From: M269 sp964625615
GTDB taxonomy: Bacteria; Pseudomonadota; Gammaproteobacteria; Enterobacterales; Alteromonadaceae
Assembly: GCA_964625615.1 (NCBI GenBank)
Contig: CAZVDU010000074.1
Coordinates: 1-21,018 of the forward strand
DNA length: 21,018 bases
Direction of reading: 5' to 3'
Shown here: positions 14,248 to 21,018 of the stretch, piece after piece
Layout: each line of letters starts with the position of its first letter
Position numbering within the stretch: position 1 is the first letter of the stretch
Notes under the pieces: model-generated
What the model saw: only the letters and a program-made list of their open reading frames with translations
Told to the model about the DNA's origin: nothing
The model's database searches: none
Position numbers and translations under genes: made by a program

Positions 14248-15450
14248 TCAAACACGTTCAATAATGATAGCTATACCCTGACCAACGCCAATACACATGG
14301 TGCACAACGCATATTGGCCATGAATGCGCTCTAACTGGTACATCGCCGTCATAATCAACCTTGCACCACTTGCTCCCAGAGGGTGTCCTAGAGCAATGGC
14401 ACCGCCATTAGGGTTAACATGCTCTGCGTCATCAGATAATCCCAAATCTCGCATAACGGCTAAACCTTGAGACGCGAAGGCTTCGTTTAGCTCGATAACA
14501 TCCATCTGATCGAGTGTTAATCCTGTTTTCTGCAATACTTTTCGGGTTGCGGGTGCTGGCCCAAACCCCATAATTCTTGGCTCTAAACCCACCGTTGCCA
14601 TCCCAACAATCCTTGCTTTCGGCGTAAGAGAATGGCTTTTAATCGCAACTTCAGAGGCAATGAGTAAGGCCGCCGCACCATCATTAATGCCAGAAGCATT
14701 TCCGGCAGTGATCGTACCGCCTTTCCTAAAAGGCGTCGGTAGACCAGCTAATGCTTCTAGGGAAGTTGCTCGAGGATGCTCATCCTTTGAAAAAACGAGA
14801 GGCTCCTGTTTTCTTCTTGGAATGGATACCGGTGCAATTTCTGTATCAAAAAGGCCTAACTCTTGCGCCTTCGCCGCTCTTTGTTGACTGCGCAATGCAA
14901 AAGCGTCTTGATCTTCTCTGCTGATATTAAATTGCTCAGCCACGTTTTCGGCTGTTTCAGGCATTGAATCAACACCATATTGGCTTTGCATCACTTTGTT
15001 GACAAAACGCCAACCCATGGTGGTATCGAATGTTTGAATATTACGACTGAACGCAGACTCAGCCTTACCCGTGACAATAGGTGAGCGCGTCATCGACTCC
15101 ACCCCGCCCGCAATGGCCAAATCAATATCACCACTAGCAATGGCTCGGGCAGCTGTCCCCACAGTATCAATGCCAGAACCACATAATCGATTAATAGTTG
15201 TACCTGGCACAGAAATAGGTAGTCCCGCTAATAAACTACTCATTCGGGCAACATTTCTGTTGTCTTCACCTGCTTGATTAGCGCAACCATAAAAGACATC
15301 GTCGACCGCTTCCCAATCAACGTTTGGATTTCTGGCAATAAGCGCTTTTATGGGTTCTGCACCTAAGTCATCTGCTCTGATTGAAGATAAAGACCCTCCG
15401 TATCGTCCGAAAGGCGTGCGAACTGCATCGCATATATAGCTGTTTTTCAT
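14248..15450 (-). CDS. paaJ: PaaJ, 3-oxoadipyl-CoA / 3-oxo-5,6-dehydrosuberyl-CoA thiolase
   Basis: The product has 400 residues, the normal thiolase length. The nucleophilic Cys90 lies in NRLCGSG, His356 in GGAIALGHPLGASGAR and Cys386 in CTMCIGVGQG; NEAFA is also present. It opens with ICDAVRTPFGRYGGSLSSIRADDL, typical of the PaaJ/PcaF subgroup. In phenylacetate degradation it cleaves 3-oxo-5,6-dehydrosuberyl-CoA and later 3-oxoadipyl-CoA, releasing acetyl-CoA and succinyl-CoA. PcaF of the beta-ketoadipate pathway is nearly indistinguishable, so context decides. It starts 20 bases after paaI and is followed by the 136-base promoter gap before paaA. Confidence 0.93.
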   Translation of the reverse strand: MKNSYICDAVRTPFGRYGGSLSSIRADDLGAEPIKALIARNPNVDWEAVDDVFYGCANQAGEDNRNVARMSSLLAGLPISVPGTTINRLCGSGIDTVGTAARAIASGDIDLAIAGGVESMTRSPIVTGKAESAFSRNIQTFDTTMGWRFVNKVMQSQYGVDSMPETAENVAEQFNISREDQDAFALRSQQRAAKAQELGLFDTEIAPVSIPRRKQEPLVFSKDEHPRATSLEALAGLPTPFRKGGTITAGNASGINDGAAALLIASEVAIKSHSLTPKARIVGMATVGLEPRIMGFGPAPATRKVLQKTGLTLDQMDVIELNEAFASQGLAVMRDLGLSDDAEHVNPNGGAIALGHPLGASGARLIMTAMYQLERIHGQYALCTMCIGVGQGIAIIIERV

Positions 15451-15470
15451 GATAAGGCTCTCGTTAAAAA

Positions 15471-15902
15471 TTACGGTAATACTGCTTTGTTTATTCTGGC
15501 TGAATTGCCTTTAAAGAAGGCGATTAGTTCGCCTCGTTGATTCACTATTTCGACTGTATAAACACCAGAACGCTTGCCTTGATGCACTAGCTTAGCTGTC
15601 GCCGTTACAACATCATCGAAGTGCGCAGGGCGAATAAAATCAATGCTGCACTGAGCAGCAACCGCAGCTTGGTTTTGTGAATTACATGCGAATGCAAAGG
15701 CCGAGTCGGCTAACGAAAAAAGCAAACCACCATGACATGTTTGGTGCCCATTAAGCATGGTCTTTCTAATAGGCATAGATACAACGGCGTAACCCTCACG
15801 ACTCTGCTCGACACGCATACCCATGCCTTGTGAGACATTGTCGTTAGCGAACATAAACTCAGCACATGCTTGAGCCAACTCATCGGGCGCCGAAGTTGCC
15901 AC
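15471..15902 (-). CDS. paaI: PaaI, hotdog-fold acyl-CoA thioesterase
   Basis: The product has 143 residues when started at GTG 15902 (E. coli 140). The hotdog motif NGHQTCHGGLLFSLADSAFAFACNS contains the catalytic-type Asp in LADSA; SIDFIRPAHFDDVVTATA and QGKRSGVYTVEIVNQRGELIAFFKG complete the fold. PaaI hydrolyses ring-hydroxylated or dead-end phenylacetyl-CoA derivatives to recycle CoA. The frame is open back to an ATG at 15968 inside paaG, but those residues are unlike PaaI. GTG at 15902 lies directly after the paaG stop and has AAGG nine bases upstream. GTG at 15911 is another option that would overlap paaG. Confidence 0.92.
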   Translation of the reverse strand: MATSAPDELAQACAEFMFANDNVSQGMGMRVEQSREGYAVVSMPIRKTMLNGHQTCHGGLLFSLADSAFAFACNSQNQAAVAAQCSIDFIRPAHFDDVVTATAKLVHQGKRSGVYTVEIVNQRGELIAFFKGNSARINKAVLP

Positions 15903-15903
15903 C

Positions 15904-16695
15904 TTATTCACCCTTAAAGTTAGGGCTGCGTTTTTCGATAAAAGCGGCAACACCTTCTCGATAATCACTGGTTTGGCCGAGCTCGCGCATCGCCTCTTTT
16001 TCTAGTTCGAGCTGCTGGTGTACCGGGTTTGAAAATGACTCGTTTAGTAACCGTTTTATCTTCGCTAAACCTTTAGTTGGCTGAGTGGCCAAATGCTCCG
16101 CAAGTTTCCGAGCTTCTTGTTGAAGATCTTCATCTTCGACACATTGCCAAATCATGCCCCATTTTTCTGCTTGTTCTGCTTTAAGTTTGTCACCTAGAAG
16201 TGCTAGGGCTTTTGCTCGTGGTAACCCAAGGGAACGAGGTAAACTCCATGTACCACCTGAATCAGGGACCAAACCGATTTTACTGAACGATTGAATGAAA
16301 CTCGCCGATTTCGCTGCGATCACTATGTCACAAGCCAGAGCTATACTTGCTCCAGCTCCAGCTGCAACACCGTTTACCGCGCATATCACAGGTTTTTGCA
16401 AACCAAAGATGTTACGAATAAGTGGATTGTAATTCTTATCCACTGATGCACCTAAATCAGGCGCTTTATCGTCACTGCTTACTGCTCTGTCATTGAGATC
16501 TTGCCCAGCACAGAAACCGCGTCCAGCGCCGGTTATCAATAGGCATCTAATACTTGAATCTGCTCTTACCTCATCCATCACTTGTTTAACTTCGAGATGC
16601 ATCTCAGCAGTGAAGCTGTTTAGAGCTTCAGGTCGATTTAAAATCAATGTCGCAACGTTGTTGCTAACAGAATACTCGATATTTTTAAATGTCAT
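15904..16695 (-). CDS. paaG: PaaG, ring-1,2-epoxyphenylacetyl-CoA isomerase
   Basis: The 263-residue crotonase-fold protein has the oxyanion segment GRGFCAGQDLNDR (58-70), the second oxyanion block AVNGVAAGAGASIAL (106-120), and GLVPDSGGTWSLPR, where Asp145 occupies the catalytic position used by PaaG-type isomerases rather than the Glu of hydratases. It converts the epoxide to oxepin-CoA and also shifts the double bond of 2,3/3,4-dehydroadipyl-CoA. The second crotonase-fold gene of the E. coli cluster (paaF) is absent as a separate gene. It is first gene of the paaGIJ group, touching paaI. The ribosome site is weak (GTGAG about 10 bases upstream). Confidence 0.94.
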   Translation of the reverse strand: MTFKNIEYSVSNNVATLILNRPEALNSFTAEMHLEVKQVMDEVRADSSIRCLLITGAGRGFCAGQDLNDRAVSSDDKAPDLGASVDKNYNPLIRNIFGLQKPVICAVNGVAAGAGASIALACDIVIAAKSASFIQSFSKIGLVPDSGGTWSLPRSLGLPRAKALALLGDKLKAEQAEKWGMIWQCVEDEDLQQEARKLAEHLATQPTKGLAKIKRLLNESFSNPVHQQLELEKEAMRELGQTSDYREGVAAFIEKRSPNFKGE

Positions 16696-16790
16696 AATTC
16701 GATACTCACATTGTTAAGTTTGGGCGCTTAGCGCAGAATATGTTTAGTTCATTATGCTTTGCCGAAACAAAAACATCTAAAAGGAAAACT
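16696..16790. promoter_or_regulatory. Divergent paaG-paaY intergenic region
   Basis: These 95 bases must hold the promoters for paaG (minus) and paaY (plus). They contain the inverted repeat GCGCT-T-AGCGC (16724-16734), a possible operator. A single CGATAC (16700-16705) resembles one PaaX-type half-site but has no partner at 27 bases. I cannot assign -35 and -10 boxes with confidence. Confidence 0.45.
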
Positions 16791-17384
16791 ATGCCTATTT
16801 ATGCTATCGAAGACTTAACGCCAGTCATCTCACCCAGCGCATATGTGCACCCCACGGCGGTCATTATTGGCGATGTCATTATTGGTCCCGATTGCTATAT
16901 TGGCCCTAACGCTGCCTTGCGAGGCGACTTTGGACGCATTACGCTTGAAGCCGGTAGCAACGTGCAAGATACTTGCGTATTGCACAGCTTTCCCGAACAA
17001 GATTGCATAGTAGAGCATGATGGACATGTTGGTCATGGTGCGGTGTTGCACGGTTGCCGTATCGGTCGAAATGCACTGGTTGGGATGAACGCAGTGATTA
17101 TGGATAAAGCCGATATCGGTGCAGAGTCCTTGGTCGCAGCCACAGCATTTGTAAAAAGCGGGTTTATTTGCCCCGAGCGAAGTCTCATTGCTGGCAGTCC
17201 AGCAGTAATAAAACGCCAGTTGACAGATAAAGAAGTCGCCTGGAAGAGCAAAGGTACTGAAGAATACCAAATCCTTACCAAGCGTTGCCTGAACTCGATG
17301 AGAGAGGTTCAGCCTCTCACCGAGATTCAAAGTGACCGTCCTAGATTTACCAACAGTACTCATAAAACAAAGGATTCAAGCTGA
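16791..17384 (+). CDS. paaY: PaaY, hexapeptide-repeat thioesterase
   Basis: The product has 197 residues (E. coli 196). It is a left-handed beta-helix protein of the gamma-carbonic-anhydrase-like group: VIIGDVIIGPDCYIGPNAALRGDFGRI (about 22-48), VQDTCVLHSF, GHVGHGAVLHGCRIGRNALVGMNAVIMD and FICPERSLIAGSPA. The spaced histidines fit a bound metal. PaaY is a trimeric thioesterase that removes toxic CoA intermediates and supports relief of PaaX repression. The frame is open from ATG 16740, but ATG 16791 has AAGGA at ideal distance and gives the family N-terminus MPIYAIEDL. It is divergent from paaG and convergent with paaZ, the two stop codons lying in a shared hairpin. Confidence 0.94.
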   Translation: MPIYAIEDLTPVISPSAYVHPTAVIIGDVIIGPDCYIGPNAALRGDFGRITLEAGSNVQDTCVLHSFPEQDCIVEHDGHVGHGAVLHGCRIGRNALVGMNAVIMDKADIGAESLVAATAFVKSGFICPERSLIAGSPAVIKRQLTDKEVAWKSKGTEEYQILTKRCLNSMREVQPLTEIQSDRPRFTNSTHKTKDSS

Positions 17385-17395
17385 GAAAACTCAGC
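17380..17395. terminator. Hairpin shared by the paaY and paaZ stop codons
   Basis: GCTGAG (17380-17385), the loop AAAA, and CTCAGC (17390-17395) form a perfect 6-base-pair stem. The paaY stop TGA (17382-17384) lies in one arm and the paaZ stop (TGA on the minus strand, 17391-17393) in the other. On the plus strand a T-rich run (CTTCTTTCCTT) follows; on the minus strand the following sequence is only mildly T-rich. A compact bidirectional terminator for convergent genes is plausible. Confidence 0.5.
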
Positions 17396-19439
17396 CTTCT
17401 TTCCTTACGACAAGGGTCATAATGTCATAGAGTGCAACCAATTCTTGATCTTGATTAAAGACTTGAACATCCCATACAACAACACCTGTGGCTTTATCTT
17501 CGTCTGGACGTTTAGCTTTTTTAATTTTCTGCTTAACCGTGATCTTAACTTGAATAACATCACCAATACCAACTGGCTCAATAAAACGTAGATTTTCTAA
17601 TCCATAGTTTGCTAAGACAGGTCCTGGAGCTGGATCGACAAACATACCGGCCGCTGCAGAGATGACAAAGTAACCATGTGCGACACGTTTGCCAAACAAT
17701 GAATCTTTCGCTGCTATCTCATCAAAATGTGCATAAAAATGATCACCTGATAAACAACCAAAATTGACAATATCTGCTTCAGTTACGGTTCTTCTATGCG
17801 TTGTTAAGCTTTCGCTAATAGACAAGTCTTCAAAGTATTTACGGAAAGGATGAACATCCGTTGTAATAGTCTTAGCACCACTAACATATTCTTTAGTAAT
17901 AGCTGTTAGTGTCGTTGGTGAGCCTTGAATAGCTGTTCGCTGCATGTAATGTTTAACGGCTCTTATCCCACCAAGTTCCTCTCCGCCACCTGCACGGCCT
18001 GGGCCGCCATGAACCATGGATGCCAAAGGTGAACCATGGCCAGTTGATTCTTTAGCGCAATCTCTATTGAGCACTAACATACGGCCATGATGAGCGGCTG
18101 CACCAAGAACAAGTTCGGTTGCTTCTGCGTCATCAAATGTTACTACAGAACCTACTAAGCTACCTTTACCCATTTTAGCAATTTCGACAGCATCCGAAAG
18201 CGTATCATAAGGCATCAATGTGCAGACTGGTCCAAAGGCTTCAACAGCATGTGGCGCTTCAGCAGCTTTAGGAGAGCGACAAAGCAACACTGTTGGTGGA
18301 TAGAATGCACCACTTTGTGAATCAGCTCCCTTTACTTCAAAGCTTGCATCGTTACCGCCTAGCAAGACATCACATTCTTCTGCCAAGCACGACACGTTCT
18401 GTTTAACATCTTCTCTTTGCGAAAGGCCCACCAATGAACCCATACGAACACCTTCAGTGCCTGGGTCACCTATAGTCGTTTTAGCGAGCATGGCTTTAAG
18501 CGCATTAGTAACACTTTCAATTTTATTAGCTGGAACAATTGCACGCCTGATTGCAGTACATTTCTGGCCGGCTTTAGTGGTCATTTCGCGAACGACTTCT
18601 TTGATGAATAAAGTGAATTCTGGATCATCTTCATTCACTGTTAAGCCTAAAATACTGCAATTCAATGAGTCAGCTTCCATGTTAAATGGAATGCTATTTT
18701 GAATAATGTTGGGGTGTGTTTTCAGCATCTGTCCTGTTGAGGCAGAACCGGTAAAGGTCACACAATCCTGTTCGTCCAACAGATCGAGTATGTTTCCAAC
18801 ACTGCCTGAGATGAACTGAATCGCACCATCAGGCAATATGCCAGAGTCGACAATCATTTTCACCATGGCTTCTGTTAGATAAGCAGACACAGTAGCAGGC
18901 TTAACAACCACGGGAACTCCAGCGATTAAGCTAGGCGCAATCTTTTCTAACATTCCCCAACAAGGAAAGTTAAATGCGTTAATGTGGACAGACACACCTC
19001 TTTTAGATGTGAGGATATGACGCCCAACGAAGTTACCTTTAGCAGAAAGGGTTTCTGTTTTACCCTCAACCAAGTAAGTTTCGTTAGCTAACTCTCTTCG
19101 AGCCATGCTCGAATAACTCAACATGGTGCCGATTCCACCTTCAATATCTACCCAACTGTCGCTTTTTGTCGCACCAGTCCAGGTAGATATCTTATAAAGC
19201 TCTTCTTTTTTAGAAAGCAAATACAATCCCAGCTCTTTTAGAGCTAATGCACGATCGTGAATAGTTTGTGCTCTTAGTGCTGGGCCACCCGTATTCCGAG
19301 CGTAAGCAACGACCTTCTCAAAATCAACGCCTTCTGAGCTCACATGACAAATAGTGTCACCATTAACAGCGTTACGAACCTCTGTACCCTGACTCTGTCC
19401 GCTAACCCATTCACCGTAGACAAAACTTTTTGCTTTCAT
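17391..19439 (-). CDS. paaZ: PaaZ, oxepin-CoA hydrolase / 3-oxo-5,6-dehydrosuberyl-CoA semialdehyde dehydrogenase
   Basis: The product has 682 residues (E. coli 681) and similarity runs end to end. The N-terminal aldehyde dehydrogenase domain (about 1-520) has Glu255 in NMEADSLNC and catalytic Cys294 in KAGQKCTAIRR, plus VTFTGSASTGQML. The C-terminal MaoC-type hydratase (about 545-682) has LSGDHFYAH with Asp566 and His571, matching the E. coli catalytic pair. The hydratase half opens oxepin-CoA and the dehydrogenase half oxidises the resulting aldehyde with NADP. It is divergent from paaK, with a PaaX-type operator between them, and convergent with paaY six bases away. Both active sites look intact. 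Confidence 0.97.
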   Translation of the reverse strand: MKAKSFVYGEWVSGQSQGTEVRNAVNGDTICHVSSEGVDFEKVVAYARNTGGPALRAQTIHDRALALKELGLYLLSKKEELYKISTWTGATKSDSWVDIEGGIGTMLSYSSMARRELANETYLVEGKTETLSAKGNFVGRHILTSKRGVSVHINAFNFPCWGMLEKIAPSLIAGVPVVVKPATVSAYLTEAMVKMIVDSGILPDGAIQFISGSVGNILDLLDEQDCVTFTGSASTGQMLKTHPNIIQNSIPFNMEADSLNCSILGLTVNEDDPEFTLFIKEVVREMTTKAGQKCTAIRRAIVPANKIESVTNALKAMLAKTTIGDPGTEGVRMGSLVGLSQREDVKQNVSCLAEECDVLLGGNDASFEVKGADSQSGAFYPPTVLLCRSPKAAEAPHAVEAFGPVCTLMPYDTLSDAVEIAKMGKGSLVGSVVTFDDAEATELVLGAAAHHGRMLVLNRDCAKESTGHGSPLASMVHGGPGRAGGGEELGGIRAVKHYMQRTAIQGSPTTLTAITKEYVSGAKTITTDVHPFRKYFEDLSISESLTTHRRTVTEADIVNFGCLSGDHFYAHFDEIAAKDSLFGKRVAHGYFVISAAAGMFVDPAPGPVLANYGLENLRFIEPVGIGDVIQVKITVKQKIKKAKRPDEDKATGVVVWDVQVFNQDQELVALYDIMTLVVRKEG

Positions 19440-19499
19440 ACCAAAAATACCTTTGATTTTTCAACGACGTTAATCGTATGTTAAAAATAACTCACTCAT

Positions 19500-19540
19500 A
19501 TGATACATAAAAGTTGATCAATATCAATTAAGTGTATTAC
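19500..19540 (-). promoter_or_regulatory. paaZ promoter and PaaX-type operator in the paaZ-paaK divergent region
   Basis: Half-sites TGATAC (19501-19506) and GTATTA (19534-19539) are separated by 27 bases, as upstream of paaA. On the minus strand TTGATA (plus 19522-19527), 16 bases, TATCAT (plus 19500-19505) gives the same promoter geometry for paaZ. Identity to the paaA site is concentrated in ATATGATACATAA and ATATCAATTAA; the bases between differ. The plus-strand promoter for paaK is less clear: TTGATC at 19514-19519 is a possible -35, with no good -10. One bound repressor could control both divergent genes. Confidence 0.75.
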
Positions 19541-19629
19541 ATTAAGTAAGGAATTTTCAGAAGTAGCCTGAAAGCATGCTTTAAATGGCACTCTCTGATG
19601 ACACGGCAATGTTACACAAGGCTCAAAAT

Positions 19630-20916
19630 ATGAGATCTAAAATTGGATTACACGCTATCGAAACAGCAAGCGTTGACGAATTGCGAGAAGTACAATTAGG
19701 AAGATTAAAGCGTACATTACATCATGTTTATAGCAACTCCCCTGTGTATCGGGCCAAATTTGAGGCTCATGGCGTACATCCCGATGATCTGAGAACACTC
19801 TCAGATTTAAGTAAATTCCCCATGACAACTAAAGCAGATTTAAGGGACAACTATCCATTCGGAATGTTCAGTACGCCTATGGAGCAAGTGGTTAGAGTCC
19901 ATGCTTCAAGTGGGACAACAGGCAAACCCACAGTGGTTGGTTACACTCAAAACGACATTGACCTGTGGGCCGATATCATGGCTCGGTCAATCTATGCAGC
20001 CGGCGGCAGACCTAAAGACAAAATACATATTTCTTATGGTTACGGGCTATTTACCGGAGGCTTAGGTGCGCATTATGGTGCCGAACGTTTAGGAGCAACT
20101 GTTATCCCCATGAGTGGCGGGCAAACCGAGAAACAAGTCCAACTTATCCGTGATTTCGATCCCGATATCATTATGGTGACACCTTCATACATGTTGAATA
20201 TAGCCGACGAAATGGCTCGGCAAGGCATTGAACCCGGATCTATTGCTTTACGTACGGGTATTTTTGGTGCCGAACCATGGACGAATGCTATGCGAACAGA
20301 AATGCAAACCAAATTGGGCATAGATGCTGTTGACATTTATGGGTTGTCTGAAGTTATGGGGCCAGGTGTCGCACAAGAATGCATAGAAACCAAAGACGGA
20401 CCAACGATATGGGAAGACCATTTCTACCCTGAAATTATCGATCCGTCGACTGGTGAAGTCCTTCCTGACGGTCAAGAAGGCGAATTAGTGTTCACCAGTT
20501 TAACGAAAGAAGCTATGCCTGTTATTCGATACCGTACTCGAGATCTCACCAAACTCCTCCCAGGCATTGCCAGAAACATGAGGCGCATGGGTAAAATCAC
20601 TGGCCGAAGCGATGACATGTTGATCATCAGAGGAGTCAACGTCTTCCCAACGCAAATCGAAGAGCAGATATGTAACATTGAAGGATTGTCTCCTCACTAC
20701 CTTATTGAAGTCAGCAAAAAGGGCAATATGGATAGTGTTAAGATACTGGTCGAAAGAAAAATCGAAAGCGGCGCAGATAATATCGAGCAGCTGAACAAGG
20801 CGTTATCTAACAACGTTAAAACGTTTATAGGCATATCTTCAACCGTTGAAATTACTGAACCAGGTACTTTGCCAAGATCCGAAGGCAAAGCACAACGTGT
20901 CGTTGATAACCGTTAG
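19630..20916 (+). CDS. paaK: PaaK, phenylacetate-CoA ligase
   Basis: The product has 428 residues from ATG 19630 (443 from ATG 19585). It belongs to the adenylate-forming family: P-loop HASSGTTGKPTVVGYT (about 91-106), DIYGLSEVMGPGVAQEC, YRTRDLT, and the C-terminal hinge GRSDDMLIIRGVNVFPTQIE. It activates phenylacetate with ATP and CoA and is the entry step of the pathway. I prefer the 19630 start because AAGG lies eight bases upstream and the N-terminus (MRSKIGLHAIETASVDEL) then aligns with E. coli PaaK, where IETASVDEL follows nine residues. The 19585 ATG lacks a clear ribosome site. It is divergent from paaZ. Confidence 0.95.
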   Translation: MRSKIGLHAIETASVDELREVQLGRLKRTLHHVYSNSPVYRAKFEAHGVHPDDLRTLSDLSKFPMTTKADLRDNYPFGMFSTPMEQVVRVHASSGTTGKPTVVGYTQNDIDLWADIMARSIYAAGGRPKDKIHISYGYGLFTGGLGAHYGAERLGATVIPMSGGQTEKQVQLIRDFDPDIIMVTPSYMLNIADEMARQGIEPGSIALRTGIFGAEPWTNAMRTEMQTKLGIDAVDIYGLSEVMGPGVAQECIETKDGPTIWEDHFYPEIIDPSTGEVLPDGQEGELVFTSLTKEAMPVIRYRTRDLTKLLPGIARNMRRMGKITGRSDDMLIIRGVNVFPTQIEEQICNIEGLSPHYLIEVSKKGNMDSVKILVERKIESGADNIEQLNKALSNNVKTFIGISSTVEITEPGTLPRSEGKAQRVVDNR

Positions 20917-20976
20917 GTAAATTGTAAACTTAAGAGAAGTATTTTTTGAACCCTGTCACAGAATTCTCATGTAAAG

Positions 20977-20999
20977 TAAAAGCTTAGGTAGGGCTTTTA
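20977..20999 (+). terminator. Weak hairpin downstream of paaK
   Basis: TAAAAGC (20977-20983) and GCTTTTA (20993-20999) form a 7-base-pair stem with a nine-base loop, 60 bases after the paaK stop. The stem is A/T-rich and no long T run follows, so it is a weak terminator candidate. The remaining bases to the window end hold no recognisable gene. Confidence 0.35.
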
Positions 21000-21018
21000 T
21001 TGGATATATCTCTAGTAA

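Noticed and set aside
14248..15450. PcaF of the beta-ketoadipate pathway instead of PaaJ
   Set aside because: The sequence alone cannot separate them, but no other pca genes are present and the gene is embedded among paaI, paaG and paaA.
15903..15968. N-terminal extension of PaaI inside paaG
   Set aside because: The extension exceeds family length and overlaps paaG coding sequence; GTG at 15902 has a suitable ribosome site.
16830..17363. Minus-strand 177-codon frame opposite paaY
   Set aside because: It is antisense to a well-supported hexapeptide-repeat gene and resembles no known protein.
21000..21018. Possible TTG start of a new gene at the right edge
   Set aside because: Only six codons are visible, with a doubtful ribosome site within a hairpin; too little to call.

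Overview
The window is a stretch of bacterial chromosome, most likely from a marine-type gammaproteobacterium of moderately low GC. This is a judgement from the close similarity of the proteins to E. coli Paa proteins as I remember them, not from a search. Roughly two thirds of it (6947-20916) is a nearly complete phenylacetate (phenylacetyl-CoA) degradation cluster. The left quarter carries a very large repeat-rich surface-type protein and a sulfotransferase. I see no tRNA, rRNA, CRISPR array, insertion sequence or replication origin.

Left region (1-6524, minus strand). A giant gene starts at 5633 and runs off the left edge, so at least 1,877 codons are visible. It encodes a DUF4347 N-terminal domain followed by Ig-like, Calx-beta-like and cadherin-like beta-sandwich repeats. 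These include a duplicated module of about 390 residues and a tandem array of 92-residue repeats. Directly upstream on the same strand, 42 bases away, is a sulfotransferase gene.

Spacer (6525-6946). About 420 bases without a convincing gene hold four inverted repeats and one 10-base direct repeat. One inverted repeat looks like a minus-strand intrinsic terminator.

Minus-strand catabolic block (6947-16695). In transcription order it reads paaG, paaI, paaJ, then a 136-base promoter gap, then paaA, paaB, paaC, paaD, paaE, paaX, an EthD-family gene, and a fused enoyl-CoA hydratase/3-hydroxyacyl-CoA dehydrogenase gene. paaY (plus) diverges from paaG and converges with paaZ (minus). paaZ diverges from paaK (plus), which ends the cluster.

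How the genes work together. PaaK makes phenylacetyl-CoA. PaaABCE, with PaaD as maturation factor, epoxidises the ring. PaaG isomerises the epoxide to an oxepin. PaaZ opens the ring and oxidises the aldehyde. PaaJ performs the two thiolytic cleavages. The fused hydratase/dehydrogenase is the obvious candidate for the steps done by separate PaaF and PaaH in E. coli, since neither gene is present here. PaaI and PaaY are thioesterases that relieve dead-end CoA intermediates, and PaaX is the phenylacetyl-CoA-responsive repressor.

The most informative non-coding signal is a matched pair of promoter/operator modules, one upstream of paaA and one between paaZ and paaK. They share the same inverted half-sites (TGATAC, 27-base spacer, GTATCA or GTATTA) and the same embedded promoter (TTGATA, 16 bases, TATCAT). 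These are very probably the PaaX operators. I did not find evidence for a wholly undescribed system. The parts least explained by known biology are the giant protein with its sulfotransferase neighbour, and the EthD-family gene.
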